DNA from: Allium sativum
Taxonomy: Eukaryota > Streptophyta > Magnoliopsida > Asparagales > Amaryllidaceae
Assembly: GCA_030737875.1 (NCBI GenBank)
Contig: JASFAX010000020.1
Span: forward strand, 31,386,688-31,450,687
DNA length: 64,000 nucleotides
Reading direction: 5' to 3'
In this document: one piece after another, positions 24,049 to 34,157 of the stretch
How positions within the stretch are numbered: the first letter of the stretch is position 1
Layout: each line of letters starts with the position of its first letter
Position numbers and translations under genes: made by a program
Notes under the pieces: generated by a model
What the model saw: the letters and a program-made list of their open reading frames with translations, nothing else
What the model was told of the DNA's origin: nothing
Database searches by the model: none

Positions 24049-24120
24049 TGGCACTAGAAGAAGGGCTTGAACCTCCGACCCTGTGGTTAACAACCACATA
24101 TCTACCTGTGTTGTTCCGTC
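24049..24120 (-). other. Primer binding site holding a long antisense copy of tRNA-Asn(GUU)
   Basis: Read on the minus strand, 24098-24049 gives an anticodon stem TGTGG, loop TTGTTAA (anticodon GTT), stem CCACA, a five-base variable region, T-stem GGAGG, T-loop TTCAAGC, CCTTC, acceptor strand TTCTAGT, discriminator G and CCA. The anticodon stem pairs perfectly and the T-stem pairs with one G-U. This is the 3' half of plant tRNA-Asn. Weaker similarity to the rest (D-arm side) continues to about 24120. The terminal CCA is not encoded in nuclear tRNA genes, which argues for copying from a mature tRNA primer. Its place, three bases inside the LTR, is that of the primer site. The 5' half is too decayed to be a working tRNA gene. 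Confidence 0.8.
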
Positions 24121-24193
24121 CCGTACTGGACTAAGGCTTTTGGATAAGAAAAGTTATGCATAAGAGGCCCGACAATAGTCTTCTAGATCTCGA

Positions 24194-24464
24194 ATGGATA
24201 AGTCAGAAACCATTGACCCAAGAGTGAGAGAAGAACAAGGGCTGGGAGCGGAATCCTTGCGGATATTAAAGCAAAAAAGGGAAAAGGTACAATATGCTTA
24301 TAACACTTAGGATAATGGATTTTCCCACATAGGACAAACCTTAATATACCCTCCAGGTGGTTGTACATCGGACGACACTAACATTTTCTCTCACCTTGGA
24401 AGAACTCTCTACAAGCGAGTCAGAGGAAGGGTATTTGATCAAGAAATAATTAATGATATTGATC
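24194..24464 (+). pseudogene. gag of the host Tat element, N-terminal part
   Basis: The ATG at 24194 starts MDKSETIDPRVREEQGLG. The frame meets a TAG after VQYAYNT and then continues in frame with IYPPGGCTSDD and SHLGRTLYKRVRGRVFDQ to the element B insertion at 24470. The rest of gag resumes at 57411. The call as gag rests on its position just after the LTR and primer site and on the Cys-His region of the downstream part; this N-terminal part has no recognisable motif of its own. Confidence 0.5.
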
Positions 24465-24667
24465 ACTTCTGTAACGCCCCATATTTTTTTAACAACACTA
24501 AAGGAGGATAAATTAAATAATAATTAATTTAATATTCAGAATTAAGGGAAAAGGACTGCGCCATTGCGTCCGTTTTGAAATTCTGGTCAAGATAGACATT
24601 TGGTTTGCATAAAAAGGACAACGAATGAAGAAGTTATGAGGATTTTAAGTTTGTATACGCGTAGAAA

Positions 24668-24668
<1 letters not shown>

Positions 24669-24708
<40 letters not shown>
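24669..24708. repeat. (TA)n microsatellite
   Basis: About 40 bp of alternating T and A in the U3 of element B. The partner LTR has only about 12 bp at the same place (54317 on), so it expanded or shrank after insertion. Confidence 0.9.
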
Positions 24709-24710
<2 letters not shown>

Positions 24711-24809
24711 TATGAGTCAGATATGAGTCTGAACTTATCTATAAAAGGGTTCAAAAATCGAAATTTCATAAGGCGGCAAATTTCCCGCTCTAGGGGGTCG
24801 ATCCCCCTA

Positions 24810-24827
24810 AGGGGTGTCGACACCCCT
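24810..24827. promoter_or_regulatory. 18-bp palindrome with GTCGAC core upstream of the B promoter
   Basis: AGGGGTGTCGACACCCCT is a perfect palindrome 38 bp before the TATA box at 24865. GTCGAC also recurs upstream of the TATA boxes of C and D. Possible binding site for a dimeric factor; inference. Confidence 0.45.
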
Positions 24828-24864
24828 AGGGCCGACGTGGCAGTTGGTTTCTGGAGGCTAGCAG

Positions 24865-24873
24865 CTATATATA
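24865..24873 (+). promoter_or_regulatory. TATA box, 5' LTR of element B
   Basis: CTATATATA followed by CGGGTCC; the 3' LTR has the same at 54514-54522. Everything from about 30 bp downstream is probably transcribed leader. Confidence 0.65.
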
Positions 24874-25797
24874 CGGGTCCATTTCTCTTGTTTTCTTCAC
24901 TAGAATTCAGTAGAGGCCAAATGCTGCCGGTGTCTGAACTGAACTGGATCCGTTATCTTCTACAACTATCAACTTAAGCAAATCAGTTAGAGATTCAAGG
25001 TCCATTCTTTTTCTATTTTCTAATTCAAACTCTGTGAGTTCTTAGTTACTTTTAGATTTAAATATTTAAAAGTAAACCTGATATGACTATAGTTTGGATT
25101 TGTTCATGTGCCTATATTATACTGGATCCATTGTAAATTGTGAACATATGACATTCTAAATTGGTTATAACTTGGATCTAAATCTCTATCTTGTCCGATC
25201 TATTATAACTCCTGTGGCAATCTATGATGTGGATCTTAAACCTTATTTGTACCCGATCTACTTTTAACTATTAGATCTGAATTATGTGAACATCTAAACT
25301 ATTAATCAGATCTAGCCTATTACTTAGATTCCCTTGTGTTTATCATATTAGATCTGAACCTATTGGACATATAAAATAATATTTAGATCTTGTCAGGTTT
25401 ATCTTATCACCTTTGCTATGTTACAACTAGTCAACTGCCACAAGTTCATCTGATCTATGCTTATATGTTCACCTTATCACCATGTTAGTATATATTTATG
25501 CCAGTTATGTTAGAACATTCACTCTTGTTATATTCCCATCACCTTTCCCTTTTATCGTTTATGACTAGGCTATTATCTAGCCTAGGAATGGCGCAAATTG
25601 TGCGAATGCGCAAGTTAGGGAATGGGGGAAAAAGATTAGTATTGGCATAATTTGAATAATGCTTATAAACATGGATTAGACATATAATTCAATAATTGGG
25701 TAAATGGATATGAACACCTATAAAGACATAGGCACTAGTAATTGGGTAATAATCAAAATGCCTTAGACTAATATTAGAAATTGTAACTGTACTAATG

Positions 25798-25890
25798 GCA
25801 CGAGGTTAGGTTGCACTAGTGGTGGAAGTCTGCCCGGACCCGACCGGCATATCTAGCAACCACTACTGTTGAACCTAATGTGAGATGCCT
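25798..25890 (+). other. Structured module 1 of element B LTR
   Basis: Stem TTAGGTT (25806-25812) pairs with AACCTAA (25872-25878), and TAGTGGT (25817-25823) with ACCACTA (25859-25865). They enclose the conserved CTGCCCGGACCCGACCGGC. The flanking CACGAGG and TGTGAGA phrases are shared with C and D. Confidence 0.7.
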
Positions 25891-25954
25891 AAGTATGCAA
25901 ATACAAATCCGGCTAAGACACGGGGTTAAGCCCAACTTTTGGAAGAAGTCTTCC

Positions 25955-26306
25955 TGTAACAACCCGAATTTTTAATAACATGTTAAAACAAGAAATCAGG
26001 GCAGAATTAAATTATAAGTTAAGAATCAGTGGGAACGGGTTATGCCATTGCGTTCGTCTCGAAATTCTGCTTGAAAACGAGTCCGAAATTTCGTAAATCG
26101 GAGTCCGTATGACCAAGTTATGGCCTATAGAAGATTTCAGAAAATTCAAAATTCAGCCCGAAATTCAAATTCAGCCAGAAGCAGATTGGGTGGGAAAATT
26201 TCCCGCCCAGCCCCAGGTCTACTGGGGAGTCGACTGGGCAGTCGACCTGCCCCATCCCAGGTCGACTGCCCAGTCGACTTGGGTGTCGACCTGGGGGGTC
26301 GACCTC
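25955..26306 (+). repeat. 5' LTR of element C, part left of element D
   Basis: Matches 45475-45818 with about 12-15 substitutions and one indel. Its last 95 bp hold several GTCGAC palindromes (26227-26304). Element D inserted directly after gtcgacctc. Confidence 0.92.
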
Positions 26307-26540
26307 TGTAACAACCCGTATTTTCAATAACCTGTAATAACATAAATCGAGGCAGAATTTAATTCTAAAATGGGAATCAAGGGAAACGGGCTATGCCATT
26401 GCGTTCGTCTCGGAAAAATACGCGAAATAGAGTCCGAGTTTTCGAAAATCGGAGTCCGTATGACCAAGATATGGCCTCGCGAAGTTTCACGAAAATTCCC
26501 AAATTAAAGTATACTTAATTAAGTGAAATGGGTTGTGTAG

Positions 26541-26580
26541 ATATATATATATATATATATTGATATATATATATATATAT
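26541..26580. repeat. (AT)n microsatellite in the D LTR
   Basis: 20 bp of AT, TG, then 18 bp of AT. The 3' LTR has 14, TG, 20, which accounts for the 4-bp LTR length difference. Confidence 0.9.
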
Positions 26581-26893
26581 AATTGAAAATTTAATAAATA
26601 AATATGCAAAAATGCTCAAAACAGCGAATTGGGAGAGGGGAATAACCGAACCGGCCGATTTTTGAAGTCGACCCGAGCCCGCTGGGTCGACTAGGGGTTA
26701 ATCCAGGGTGTTTGGCTGTCAACCCGTGGGCCGATTCGCTCAAGTGCAGATTTTGCATTTGAATGGTTCTCATGGTCCATCTTTAATCTAAAGGCCCTAG
26801 ATGGTTCCTACACTTGACTTCTTCCCCAAGACATGCTTTGATGGCTTGGATTGAATCTAGGGTTAATCCTATGGCCTAAAACACTTGCCTAAT

Positions 26894-26902
26894 CTATAAA
26901 TA
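26894..26902 (+). promoter_or_regulatory. TATA box, 5' LTR of element D
   Basis: CTATAAATA followed by AGACCC, about 590 bp into the LTR; identical at 35264-35272 in the 3' LTR. It would start a leader of about 2.6 kb before gag. Confidence 0.7.
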
Positions 26903-27344
26903 AGACCCTAACCTACCCTAATTCATTCATAATTAAACCTAGTGACTAAACTATGGCAAAATGCTAGCTCTCATGGCCTCCACTAATTTTATGAAGAGGG
27001 TTGCATACTAATCACTCTCTAATCAACTTCTAATCCCTTCTTAGCATCTTAATCTTCTTCATTTGGTGTTCAAAGTTGCTAGTTGTGAGTTTCTATCACT
27101 TTGATGATCTTTTGGTAAACTAATTAGAGGAGATGTGATGAGATTTATGGTTTTGTATGTGGGTTAATGAGCTTTGAATCATATGATATGATGTTAGCAT
27201 TAATCTTATGTTTATGCATGTTGAGTATGTAAGCTTATGCAAGTTTAATATGATGTATGTTATGTTTGCATGATGCTAAATATGCAAGTTGTGGGCTATG
27301 TAATCATATGCATGTTATGCAAGTTCATGGTAATATGCTATGCA

Positions 27345-27572
27345 AGTTACATGTTTGTTAATATGCAAGTTACATGTTTGTTAATATGCAAGTTACATGT
27401 ATGTAAATATGCAAGTTACATGTTTGTTAATATGCAAGTTACATGTTTGTTAATATGCAAGTTACATGTATGTAAATATGCAAGTTACATGTTTCTTTAT
27501 ATGCAAGTTACATGTTTGTTAATATGCGAGTTACATGTATGTAAATATGCAAGTTACATGTTTATTAATATG
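27345..27572. repeat. 23-bp minisatellite in the D leader (about 10 copies)
   Basis: Unit ATATGCAAGTTACATGTTTG plus TTA, with variants ending TATGTAA; repeated exactly at 35715-35942. Looser copies of atatgcaagtt continue to about 27760. Confidence 0.9.
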
Positions 27573-28073
27573 CAAGTTCATGATGACACATTATGCAAGT
27601 CTATAAGCTAATATGCAAGTTTGTTATGCAAAATGAATATGTAAGTTATGTGACATATTATATGCAAGTTATGTGACATGTTATGCAAGTTCATATGCAA
27701 GTTATGTGTTTGTTAATATGCAAGATGGCACCTTTGAAACATGTTCATTCATATGCAAGTTGACACCTTTTATATGTGTTATATCATGAACGAAATTACG
27801 TGGGAACGATGGGGTAATTAAATGCATAAGTTAATAAGATTGTGTGAAATTAATATAATTATGCATAACACAAAATAAATAAACATAGTATGGGAATTTG
27901 CCTATTTGGTTAGGTGTACCCATACTATGTGTTGGGAATTTACCTATTGAGTTAGGTCTACCCCATGGGAATTTACCTATTAAGTTAGGTCTACCCATGT
28001 TAAGAAAACTTGATTAATTAGGGATAATTAATATAAAATTATGAGGGTGATTAATTAGGTGTAATTAATTGAC

Positions 28074-28170
28074 TAAGACACGAGGTTGGACTCAGTTGTA
28101 GCGTAAAACTGCCCGGACCCAACCGGCTTAACCAGTTGCTACAAATGTTAGCCCAATGTGAGAGGTCTTA
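28074..28170 (+). other. Structured module 1 of element D LTR
   Basis: Outer stem TAAGAC (28074-28079) with GTCTTA (28165-28170); middle stem TTGGACT (28086-28092) with AGCCCAA (28150-28156), one mismatch; inner stem TTGTAGC (28096-28102) with GCTACAA (28138-28144). They enclose CTGCCCGGACCCAACCGGCT. Second copy in the 3' LTR at 36444-36540. Confidence 0.75.
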
Positions 28171-28195
28171 GGCACAAACTAAATACGTAATTAAT

Positions 28196-28296
28196 GTAAA
28201 GACACGAGGTTAGACTCTGTTATGACATAAGGCTGCCCGGACCCAACCGGCTTAACCAGCGGTCATAAAAGACAGTCTAATGTGAGAGGTCTTTAC
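28196..28296 (+). other. Structured module 2 of element D LTR
   Basis: Outer stem GTAAAGAC (28196-28203) with GTCTTTAC (28289-28296); middle stem TTAGACT (28210-28216) with AGTCTAA (28274-28280); inner stem TTATGAC (28220-28226) with GTCATAA (28262-28268). All three are perfect, although the stem sequences differ from module 1, while the central loop is the same. Also at 36566-36666. Confidence 0.8.
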
Positions 28297-29531
28297 AAAG
28301 GTTACGTTCTTAATTAATTAATTAAGAAACACTTAACCACATTAGCATGTAGAGGGACATGAGGGGTTAAGTGGGTGCCTCGGGTGGCATGAGAAAATCT
28401 AGTGGTTGCCTTGGGTGGCAATAGAAAATACGATTAGAATACTTAACCAAAATAGAACATGTAATTAAAACATGATTAAAGGGTTAAGTGGGATATACTA
28501 GAAAAAGGGACAAGCTTAGGTGGGTAGCTTGTGGAGGCCCATTTCAACCAGTAACCCATACGTATCTTTGTGGGCTCGACCCATGTCGAGGACGGGACAC
28601 GCATACTGGGCTTGACTGTAAGAGGCAAACGGGTTAGCGGTGGCAACGCAAGTCCAACGGGCTTCATATGCGTGAGTGGGCCCGGGCTGGTAGGTAAGCC
28701 GTTGTTGCATCGAGTAGATATAAGCCGTGCACCTTTAGTTCCATCAGGTTGCCACATTGGGGAATGATACATCCCACGGTGGGGCCAGCACGGGTATCTA
28801 CGTTAGGGAGCCGATCGAATGGGAAGTAGTGTGTACACCTAGTGGATTGTAGGGCCCCGTGGCGCCTACTTGGTCACCTAGGGGTACGCAGGTACTAATT
28901 AGTAAATTTTATAAGTCCTTGGGTGGGATCAACCTTTAAGTTAGGAACGACTGGTGTGGTGCAGTTTAGTAATTTACCTTAGGGAGGGTAGATGCGTCTT
29001 TATCCTTTATCTTCGTTTAGTTGACTGCTTAGGGTAGCCATTCATCCCTATATGTTACCGTATATCAGTTTATGTCTTCTCTGGTTACTTTAACGATTGT
29101 ATTGTTAAAGTTATAGGACTCGCTCAGACTTATGTCTGACCCTGTTGTTTTTATCTTTTTCCCAACCCTCAGGTCCTACGGTGGATCCTAGCAGTAGTGG
29201 AGCTTGATCGGATTGCTGTTCCAGTCTTTAGGAGCTTGGATAGATGTAAAGCTCCAGTTATCCAGTTATCTTTTCTTTTGTTTGGCTATTGTATGAGAGT
29301 GGGATTATGTACTTCTTTATTTTGATGGATATTGTACTTGACCTTTATTGTGGTTTTATGATGTAACCAGACATGTTTTACTTCCGCTGTTATGAGATGA
29401 TGTTTTAAAATTTCAAGTACTATTTATATCTGTCTTGTTGTAATTTTTCTGTTCTATATTCACTAAAATACTCCACCGATGCTATGGCATTCCCTTAGTG
29501 AGTGATCATAGCGGGAGTGGGGTGTTACACG

Positions 29532-29546
29532 TGGTATCAGAGCTTA
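29532..29546 (+). promoter_or_regulatory. iMet-type primer binding site of element D
   Basis: TGGTATCAGAGC, two bases after the LTR end at 29529, is complementary to the 3' end of initiator tRNA-Met. Complementarity stops after about 12 bases. Confidence 0.92.
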
Positions 29547-29729
29547 AGGTTACCAGAACAGATAAAATTTTTGAGAAAAACTACTTTCTAAGAGTATTTT
29601 CGAAGAAAGTATTTTTAAAAGCATGTCTTCTAAGAGAAAAAGTTTTTGAAAAAGAAAAGCATAATCCCCAATAGCCATATCTTTATCTTTCGGAATCTCC
29701 TTTTTGAATCTTTCCTCTTTCGTTTCAGC

Positions 29730-32700
29730 ATGGCTGAAGATCTTAACATCCCGGAGGGTTTAGTTATACCACTATGGTATAGGAGGTTGCAAGAGGCTAG
29801 GGCCGCGGCTGCGGGTCCGGCCAATGCTACTACACCAGAGACAACCGCTCCTCCTCCTCAGCCTAGAGTGGATAATTTTGCTAAGGTTTGCAAGGAGTTC
29901 AAGGCTATAGGAGGAAAACCTTTTCTTGGTTCAGAGACTTTCGTAGAGGCTAGAGATTGGCTTAAGGAAGTGGAAGAGTTGCTAGATATCTTTGAAGTGG
30001 AAGAGGGAAAGAAAGTCAAGTTGGCGGCTTGGTTAATGAAGGGAGAGGCCTCATTCTGGTGGGAGGTCACTAATGGAGAACGCCCTGTTGACTCTTGGGC
30101 AGATTTTAAGCAAAGGTTTGGGGCTAAGTTTCTCTCAAGGGCGGAAGAGAATCTGTTTATGGAGAAGTTCTTGAATTTGAAGCAAGGGAATCTCACGGTG
30201 AAAGAATATGTCAACAAATTCAATCAATTAGCAAGGTTTGGCATAGAGTTGGTGAATACACCGGAGAAGAAGGCTTTGAGGTTCGTTAGAGGCTTGAACG
30301 AACCATTGCAAGGAATAGCTATGACTCACATTCCTATGGGGGCCACTTTTGAGAAGCTTGTCTACATGGCACTTATGCATGAGGATGATAAGAATTCTAA
30401 GGCAACAGAGAAAAAGGGGGATCAGAAGAAACCGCAACAGCAACAACAAGGCAAGGGCGGAAAAGGCAATGGTGACAAAAAGAAGACGAAGAAGAAGTGC
30501 TTCAATTGTGGAACACCAGGACACCTCAGTAAGGATTGTCGCAAAAAGAAGAAGACCGGTTGCTTTCATTGTGGTGAAGCAGGGCATCTTGTGAAAAACT
30601 GCCCAAAGAAGGGGCAGAAGACGGGGTCTACCTCAGGAGGCCAGGTGCAAGCTCTTATAGCACCACCTCAGTCAGGGGGGCAAGTTCAGGTTCTCTCAGT
30701 TCCACCGATTCAGCAGAGAGGTAGAACTATTTCCGTTGAAAGTCTGGTTTTTCTGTTTGATCATCCAGTTCGTACTTTGTTTGACTCTGGCGCATCGCAT
30801 TCTTTTATCTCATCATCGTTAGTTGAGTCACTGCACTTAGACACCAGTCTAGTTGATGATCCCTTGGTTGTCTCAAACCCAATTGGGGGCTCCATATATC
30901 TGTCTATGATATGTTTGGGTTTGAAGATTTCTATACTTAGCGTTGAGTTTAGATGTGATGCTTTTGTATTGGGCTTCACGGGCTATGGGTTGATCTTGGG
31001 CATGGACTGGTTATCCAGTAATGGTGCCGTTCTTGATTGCGAAAGGAGAGTTGTCAGGCTCATGACCCGCTTGGGTAACACTCTCGAGATCTCTTGCAAT
31101 CCCATGGAATCTGTTTTGCTAAGTTATCTTGAATCGCTCGATGCTTCGGTCGAGAGTTTGTGTTCTGTCAGAGTAGTCCGGGAATATCCGGATGTGTTTG
31201 AAGAAGTAAAGGGTTTGCCTCCGAAGCGGGAGATAGATTTCCGAATTTATTTGGTGGATAATGCCAAACCAGTGTCTTTGCCAGTACGCCACATGGCTCC
31301 TCGTGAGAGAAGAGAACTTCATAAGCAAGTAGGGGAGTTGCTTGAGAAGGGGTTCATAAGGCGAAGTATATCGGAGTGGGGAGCTCCAGTAGTGTTTGCC
31401 ACGAAGGCGGATGGGTCCCTCAGACTTTGTGTGGATTATAGAGAACTTAATAAGCTCACGAAGAAGAATAGACACCCATTACCGAGGATAGATGATCTCT
31501 TTGATCAGTTGGTTGGCGCGTCAGTATTTTCGCAGATGGACTTAGCTACAGGGTTTCATCAGTTAAGAGTGGCGGAGGACAGTATAGAGAAGACTGCTTT
31601 CCGGACTCCGGATGGTTTTTATGAGTGGCTAGTGATGCCATTTGGGTTGACAAACGCCCCCGCATACTTTGTTGATCTCATGAGTAGAGTGTTCAGAGAG
31701 TATCTGAATAAGTTTGTAGTAGTTTTTGTGGATGACATCTTGGTCTTTTCCAAGAATGAAGAAGAGCATGCCTTACATCTCAAGGAAGTGTTGGAGACTC
31801 TTCGAGCGCATAGTCTTAAAGCTAAATTCTCTAAATGCCATTTTTGGAGAAGAGAAGTGCGATTCTTAGGGCATGTGGTCTCTAAGGAAGGGATAGCTGT
31901 GGATCCCGCAAAGATAGTATCTATCCAGGATTGGAAAGTTCCTAGAAATGCTACCGAGGTAAGAAGTTTCTTGGGGTTGGCAGGATATTATAGGAAGTTC
32001 ATCAAAGACTTCGCGAAGATATCAGCCCCATTAACCCGCTTGACGAAGAAGAATCTGGTTTTCTCATGGGATGTAGATTGTGATGATGCTTTCCGACGGT
32101 TAAAGAGAACTTTGACCACCGCTCCAGTTTTAGTGCTTCCAGATGGGAGTAAGCCGTTTGTTGTTTATACCGATGCTTGTGGAACAGGATTAGGCGCAGT
32201 CTTGATGCAGGAGGGAAGGGTAATAGCCTATGGAGGGAGACAATTGAGAGTGCATGAGAAGAATTACCCTACCCATGATCTAGAGTTGGCCGCGATTGTT
32301 TTCGCACTTAAGTCTTGGCGCCATTATCTTCTTGGTGAGAGATTCGAGTTGTTCACCGACCATAAATCATTGAAGTACTTATTCTCTCAGAAGGATTTAA
32401 ACTTAAGACAGCAAAGGTGGATGGAGTTCTTAGCATCCTATGATTTCGAGATAGCGTATACCCCTGGTAAGGGTAACGTGGTGGCAGACGCCTTAAGTGG
32501 AAAAAGGCTATCTTTGAGTCCATTGTTCGTGGAACGACGAAGCTTGGAGTTTCTTTCTTTGTTTGACTTCAGACCTTCTGTTGATTTTGTACCTGGTTTG
32601 TTGGCATCCTTGGAGGTTAGACCTACTCTTTTGAGACGGATTGGCGAGGCTCAGCGAGACGACCCACAGTTGGTTGTGTTGGTAGAGAAGCTTATAAGAG

Positions 32701-34157
32701 GGGAGTCGTCCAGCCATTTGGGTAGATACACCATAGATGATAAGGGATGGTTGCATAGAGACGGTAGACTTTGTGTACCGCAAGATGAGGGTTTGAAGAA
32801 GGCTATTTTGGATGATGCACATCGTTCAAGAATGACTATTCATCCCGGTGGAGACAAAATGTACCAAGACATGAAGAGAGTTTTCTTCTGGGCCGGTATG
32901 AAGAAAGATGTGGCCGAGTATGTGGCTAGATGCTTAGTGTGCCAACAAGTTAAAGTGGAGCAAAGGAAACCCGGTGGGTTGCTACACCCATTGGAAGTTC
33001 CACAGTGGAAGTGGGATAGTGTCTCGATGGATTTCATCGACGGGTTACCGAGATCGAGGAAGGGCAATACGGGAATTTGGGTTGTGGTAGACAGACTTAC
33101 CAAGAGTGCCCATTTTATACCCGTAAAGAGTAAGAGGACCGCTCCATGGCTTGCTTCAGTCTATGTTAGAGAGATTGTTAGATTGCATGGCGTACCATCC
33201 AGCATTGTGAGTGATCGAGATCCTATTTTCACTAGTGAGTTTTGGAGAAGTTTGCAAGAGGCGGTAGGGACTCAGTTGTGTTTGAGCACCGCATATCATC
33301 CTCAGACGGACGGTCAGACTGAGAGGGTGAACCGTATCTTAGAAGATCTTTTGAGGCTTTGTATCTTGGATTTTGGAGGTACATGGGAAGAACATCTTCC
33401 TTTGGTGGAGTTCGCATATAATAACAGCTTTCAGTCCAGTATTGGTATGGCTCCTTTCGAAGCTCTTTATGGAAGGCCTTGTCGATCTCCTACATGTTGG
33501 TGGGAATCTACGGATAAGATCTTGCTTGGGCCGGATATGGTTAGAGAGACTTCAGAGAAGATTGATTTAATTCGAAAAAGGATGAAAGCAGCGCAAGATA
33601 GACAGAAATCTTATGCGGATCGGAGAAGGACGGATCTTGAGTTTGAGGTTGGGGACATGGTTTTTGTCAAAGTATCTCCATTGAGAAATGTTGTTCGCTT
33701 TGGGTCCGTAGGGAAGTTAGCACCGAGATTTGTTGGGCCGTTTCCTATTAAGGAAAGGATTGGACGGATGGCATATAGGGTGGAGTTGCCCGACAGACTT
33801 AGTGGTGTTCATGATGTATTCCATGTATCACATTTGAGGAAGTGCTTACATGAGACCGCGGAGGTGGTAGAGCCGAGCTTGCTTAGAGATGTAGAGGTAG
33901 AGCGTGATGCGACGATTCGACGAGCTCCTACTCGCATCCTTGGGTCAGAAACTAGGAAGTTGAGGAACAGAGAAGTTCAGCTAGTTAAAGTGCAATGGGG
34001 AGATGACGAAAGCAATGCTACTTGGGAGACGGAAGCAAAGATGCGTTCTTTGTATCCATTTCTTTTTGAGAGTATGTCTTTTAACTTCTCCTTTATTGCT
34101 TGTCTAGTACTTATCTTATCTTTAGTATATCCTCTCGCTAATACCTATGACCTTTAG
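29730..34157 (+). CDS. gag-pol polyprotein of element D (chromodomain Ty3/gypsy), intact
   Basis: One frame encodes all proteins for replication by reverse transcription. The frame is open from 29646, but I prefer the ATG at 29730 ([10 protein letters not shown]) because C and B have an equivalent ATG after the same TTTCAGC. Residues below count from 29646. Order: capsid; two CCHC knuckles (285-298 and 306-319); protease with catalytic D380 in LFDSGAS; RT with D632 and the FVDD box D696-D697; RNase H with D843, E880 and D905; integrase with its zinc region from about H1059 and a D1129, D1190, E1226 triad (35 residues between the last two); GPY/F-like module; chromodomain-like VQLVKVQWG with ATWE (about 1444-1475). 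A hydrophobic tail [15 protein letters not shown] ends the protein. No stop or missing catalytic residue is seen, so it is plausibly functional. Family: Tekay/Del-like chromovirus. Confidence 0.95.
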   Translation: MAEDLNIPEGLVIPLWYRRLQEARAAAAGPANATTPETTAPPPQPRVDNFAKVCKEFKAIGGKPFLGSETFVEARDWLKEVEELLDIFEVEEGKKVKLAAWLMKGEASFWWEVTNGERPVDSWADFKQRFGAKFLSRAEENLFMEKFLNLKQGNLTVKEYVNKFNQLARFGIELVNTPEKKALRFVRGLNEPLQGIAMTHIPMGATFEKLVYMALMHEDDKNSKATEKKGDQKKPQQQQQGKGGKGNGDKKKTKKKCFNCGTPGHLSKDCRKKKKTGCFHCGEAGHLVKNCPKKGQKTGSTSGGQVQALIAPPQSGGQVQVLSVPPIQQRGRTISVESLVFLFDHPVRTLFDSGASHSFISSSLVESLHLDTSLVDDPLVVSNPIGGSIYLSMICLGLKISILSVEFRCDAFVLGFTGYGLILGMDWLSSNGAVLDCERRVVRLMTRLGNTLEISCNPMESVLLSYLESLDASVESLCSVRVVREYPDVFEEVKGLPPKREIDFRIYLVDNAKPVSLPVRHMAPRERRELHKQVGELLEKGFIRRSISEWGAPVVFATKADGSLRLCVDYRELNKLTKKNRHPLPRIDDLFDQLVGASVFSQMDLATGFHQLRVAEDSIEKTAFRTPDGFYEWLVMPFGLTNAPAYFVDLMSRVFREYLNKFVVVFVDDILVFSKNEEEHALHLKEVLETLRAHSLKAKFSKCHFWRREVRFLGHVVSKEGIAVDPAKIVSIQDWKVPRNATEVRSFLGLAGYYRKFIKDFAKISAPLTRLTKKNLVFSWDVDCDDAFRRLKRTLTTAPVLVLPDGSKPFVVYTDACGTGLGAVLMQEGRVIAYGGRQLRVHEKNYPTHDLELAAIVFALKSWRHYLLGERFELFTDHKSLKYLFSQKDLNLRQQRWMEFLASYDFEIAYTPGKGNVVADALSGKRLSLSPLFVERRSLEFLSLFDFRPSVDFVPGLLASLEVRPTLLRRIGEAQRDDPQLVVLVEKLIRGESSSHLGRYTIDDKGWLHRDGRLCVPQDEGLKKAILDDAHRSRMTIHPGGDKMYQDMKRVFFWAGMKKDVAEYVARCLVCQQVKVEQRKPGGLLHPLEVPQWKWDSVSMDFIDGLPRSRKGNTGIWVVVDRLTKSAHFIPVKSKRTAPWLASVYVREIVRLHGVPSSIVSDRDPIFTSEFWRSLQEAVGTQLCLSTAYHPQTDGQTERVNRILEDLLRLCILDFGGTWEEHLPLVEFAYNNSFQSSIGMAPFEALYGRPCRSPTCWWESTDKILLGPDMVRETSEKIDLIRKRMKAAQDRQKSYADRRRTDLEFEVGDMVFVKVSPLRNVVRFGSVGKLAPRFVGPFPIKERIGRMAYRVELPDRLSGVHDVFHVSHLRKCLHETAEVVEPSLLRDVEVERDATIRRAPTRILGSETRKLRNREVQLVKVQWGDDESNATWETEAKMRSLYPFLFESMSFNFSFIACLVLILSLVYPLANTYDL

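Larger units (their letters stand above)
24470..25954 (+). repeat. 5' LTR of element B, part left of element C
   Basis: Contains an 18-bp perfect palindrome (24810-24827), a TATA box (24865), the first structured module (25798-25890) and the start of a second, inside which element C inserted. The remainder is 48221-49076. Confidence 0.92.
26307..29529 (+). repeat. 5' LTR of element D
   Basis: TGTAACAACCC to GTTACA. In order it holds GTCGAC sites (26667, 26686), a TATA box (26894), a 23-bp minisatellite (27345-27572), a triplet of GGGAATTTACCTATT-type repeats (27890-28000), two structured modules (28074-28296) and a pyrimidine tract ending CAG (29150-29171). Apparent open frames at 27270-27611 and 28476-28772 are non-coding repeats present in both LTRs. 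Confidence 0.96.

Noticed and set aside
24049..24120. A genuine nuclear tRNA-Asn gene on the minus strand
   Set aside because: CCA is present in the DNA, the 5' half does not fold, and the position is exactly that of a primer site.
24600..24977. Frame with IYIYIYIY
   Set aside because: Passes through the TA microsatellite in the B LTR; absent in that form from the 3' LTR.
26109..26343. Four overlapping frames rich in GSRLGSR or RPPRSTP
   Set aside because: Translation of the GTCGAC palindrome cluster on both strands.
27270..27611. Open frame of 113 codons with repeated CKLHVCKYASYMF
   Set aside because: It is the 23-bp LTR minisatellite read in frame (23 is not a multiple of 3, so three phases alternate) and recurs at 35640-35981. 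No gene.
28074..28296. Hammerhead or twister ribozyme
   Set aside because: The CTGATGA and GAAA core of a hammerhead is absent, and I could not match the twister consensus from memory; left as an unnamed structure.
28476..28772. Overlapping open frames on both strands of the D LTR
   Set aside because: Present identically in both LTRs, untranslated leader, no similarity.
29532..29580. Extended tRNA complementarity at the iMet primer sites of B, C and D
   Set aside because: Complementarity to initiator tRNA-Met stops after about 12 bases, so the long match is special to the Tat host.
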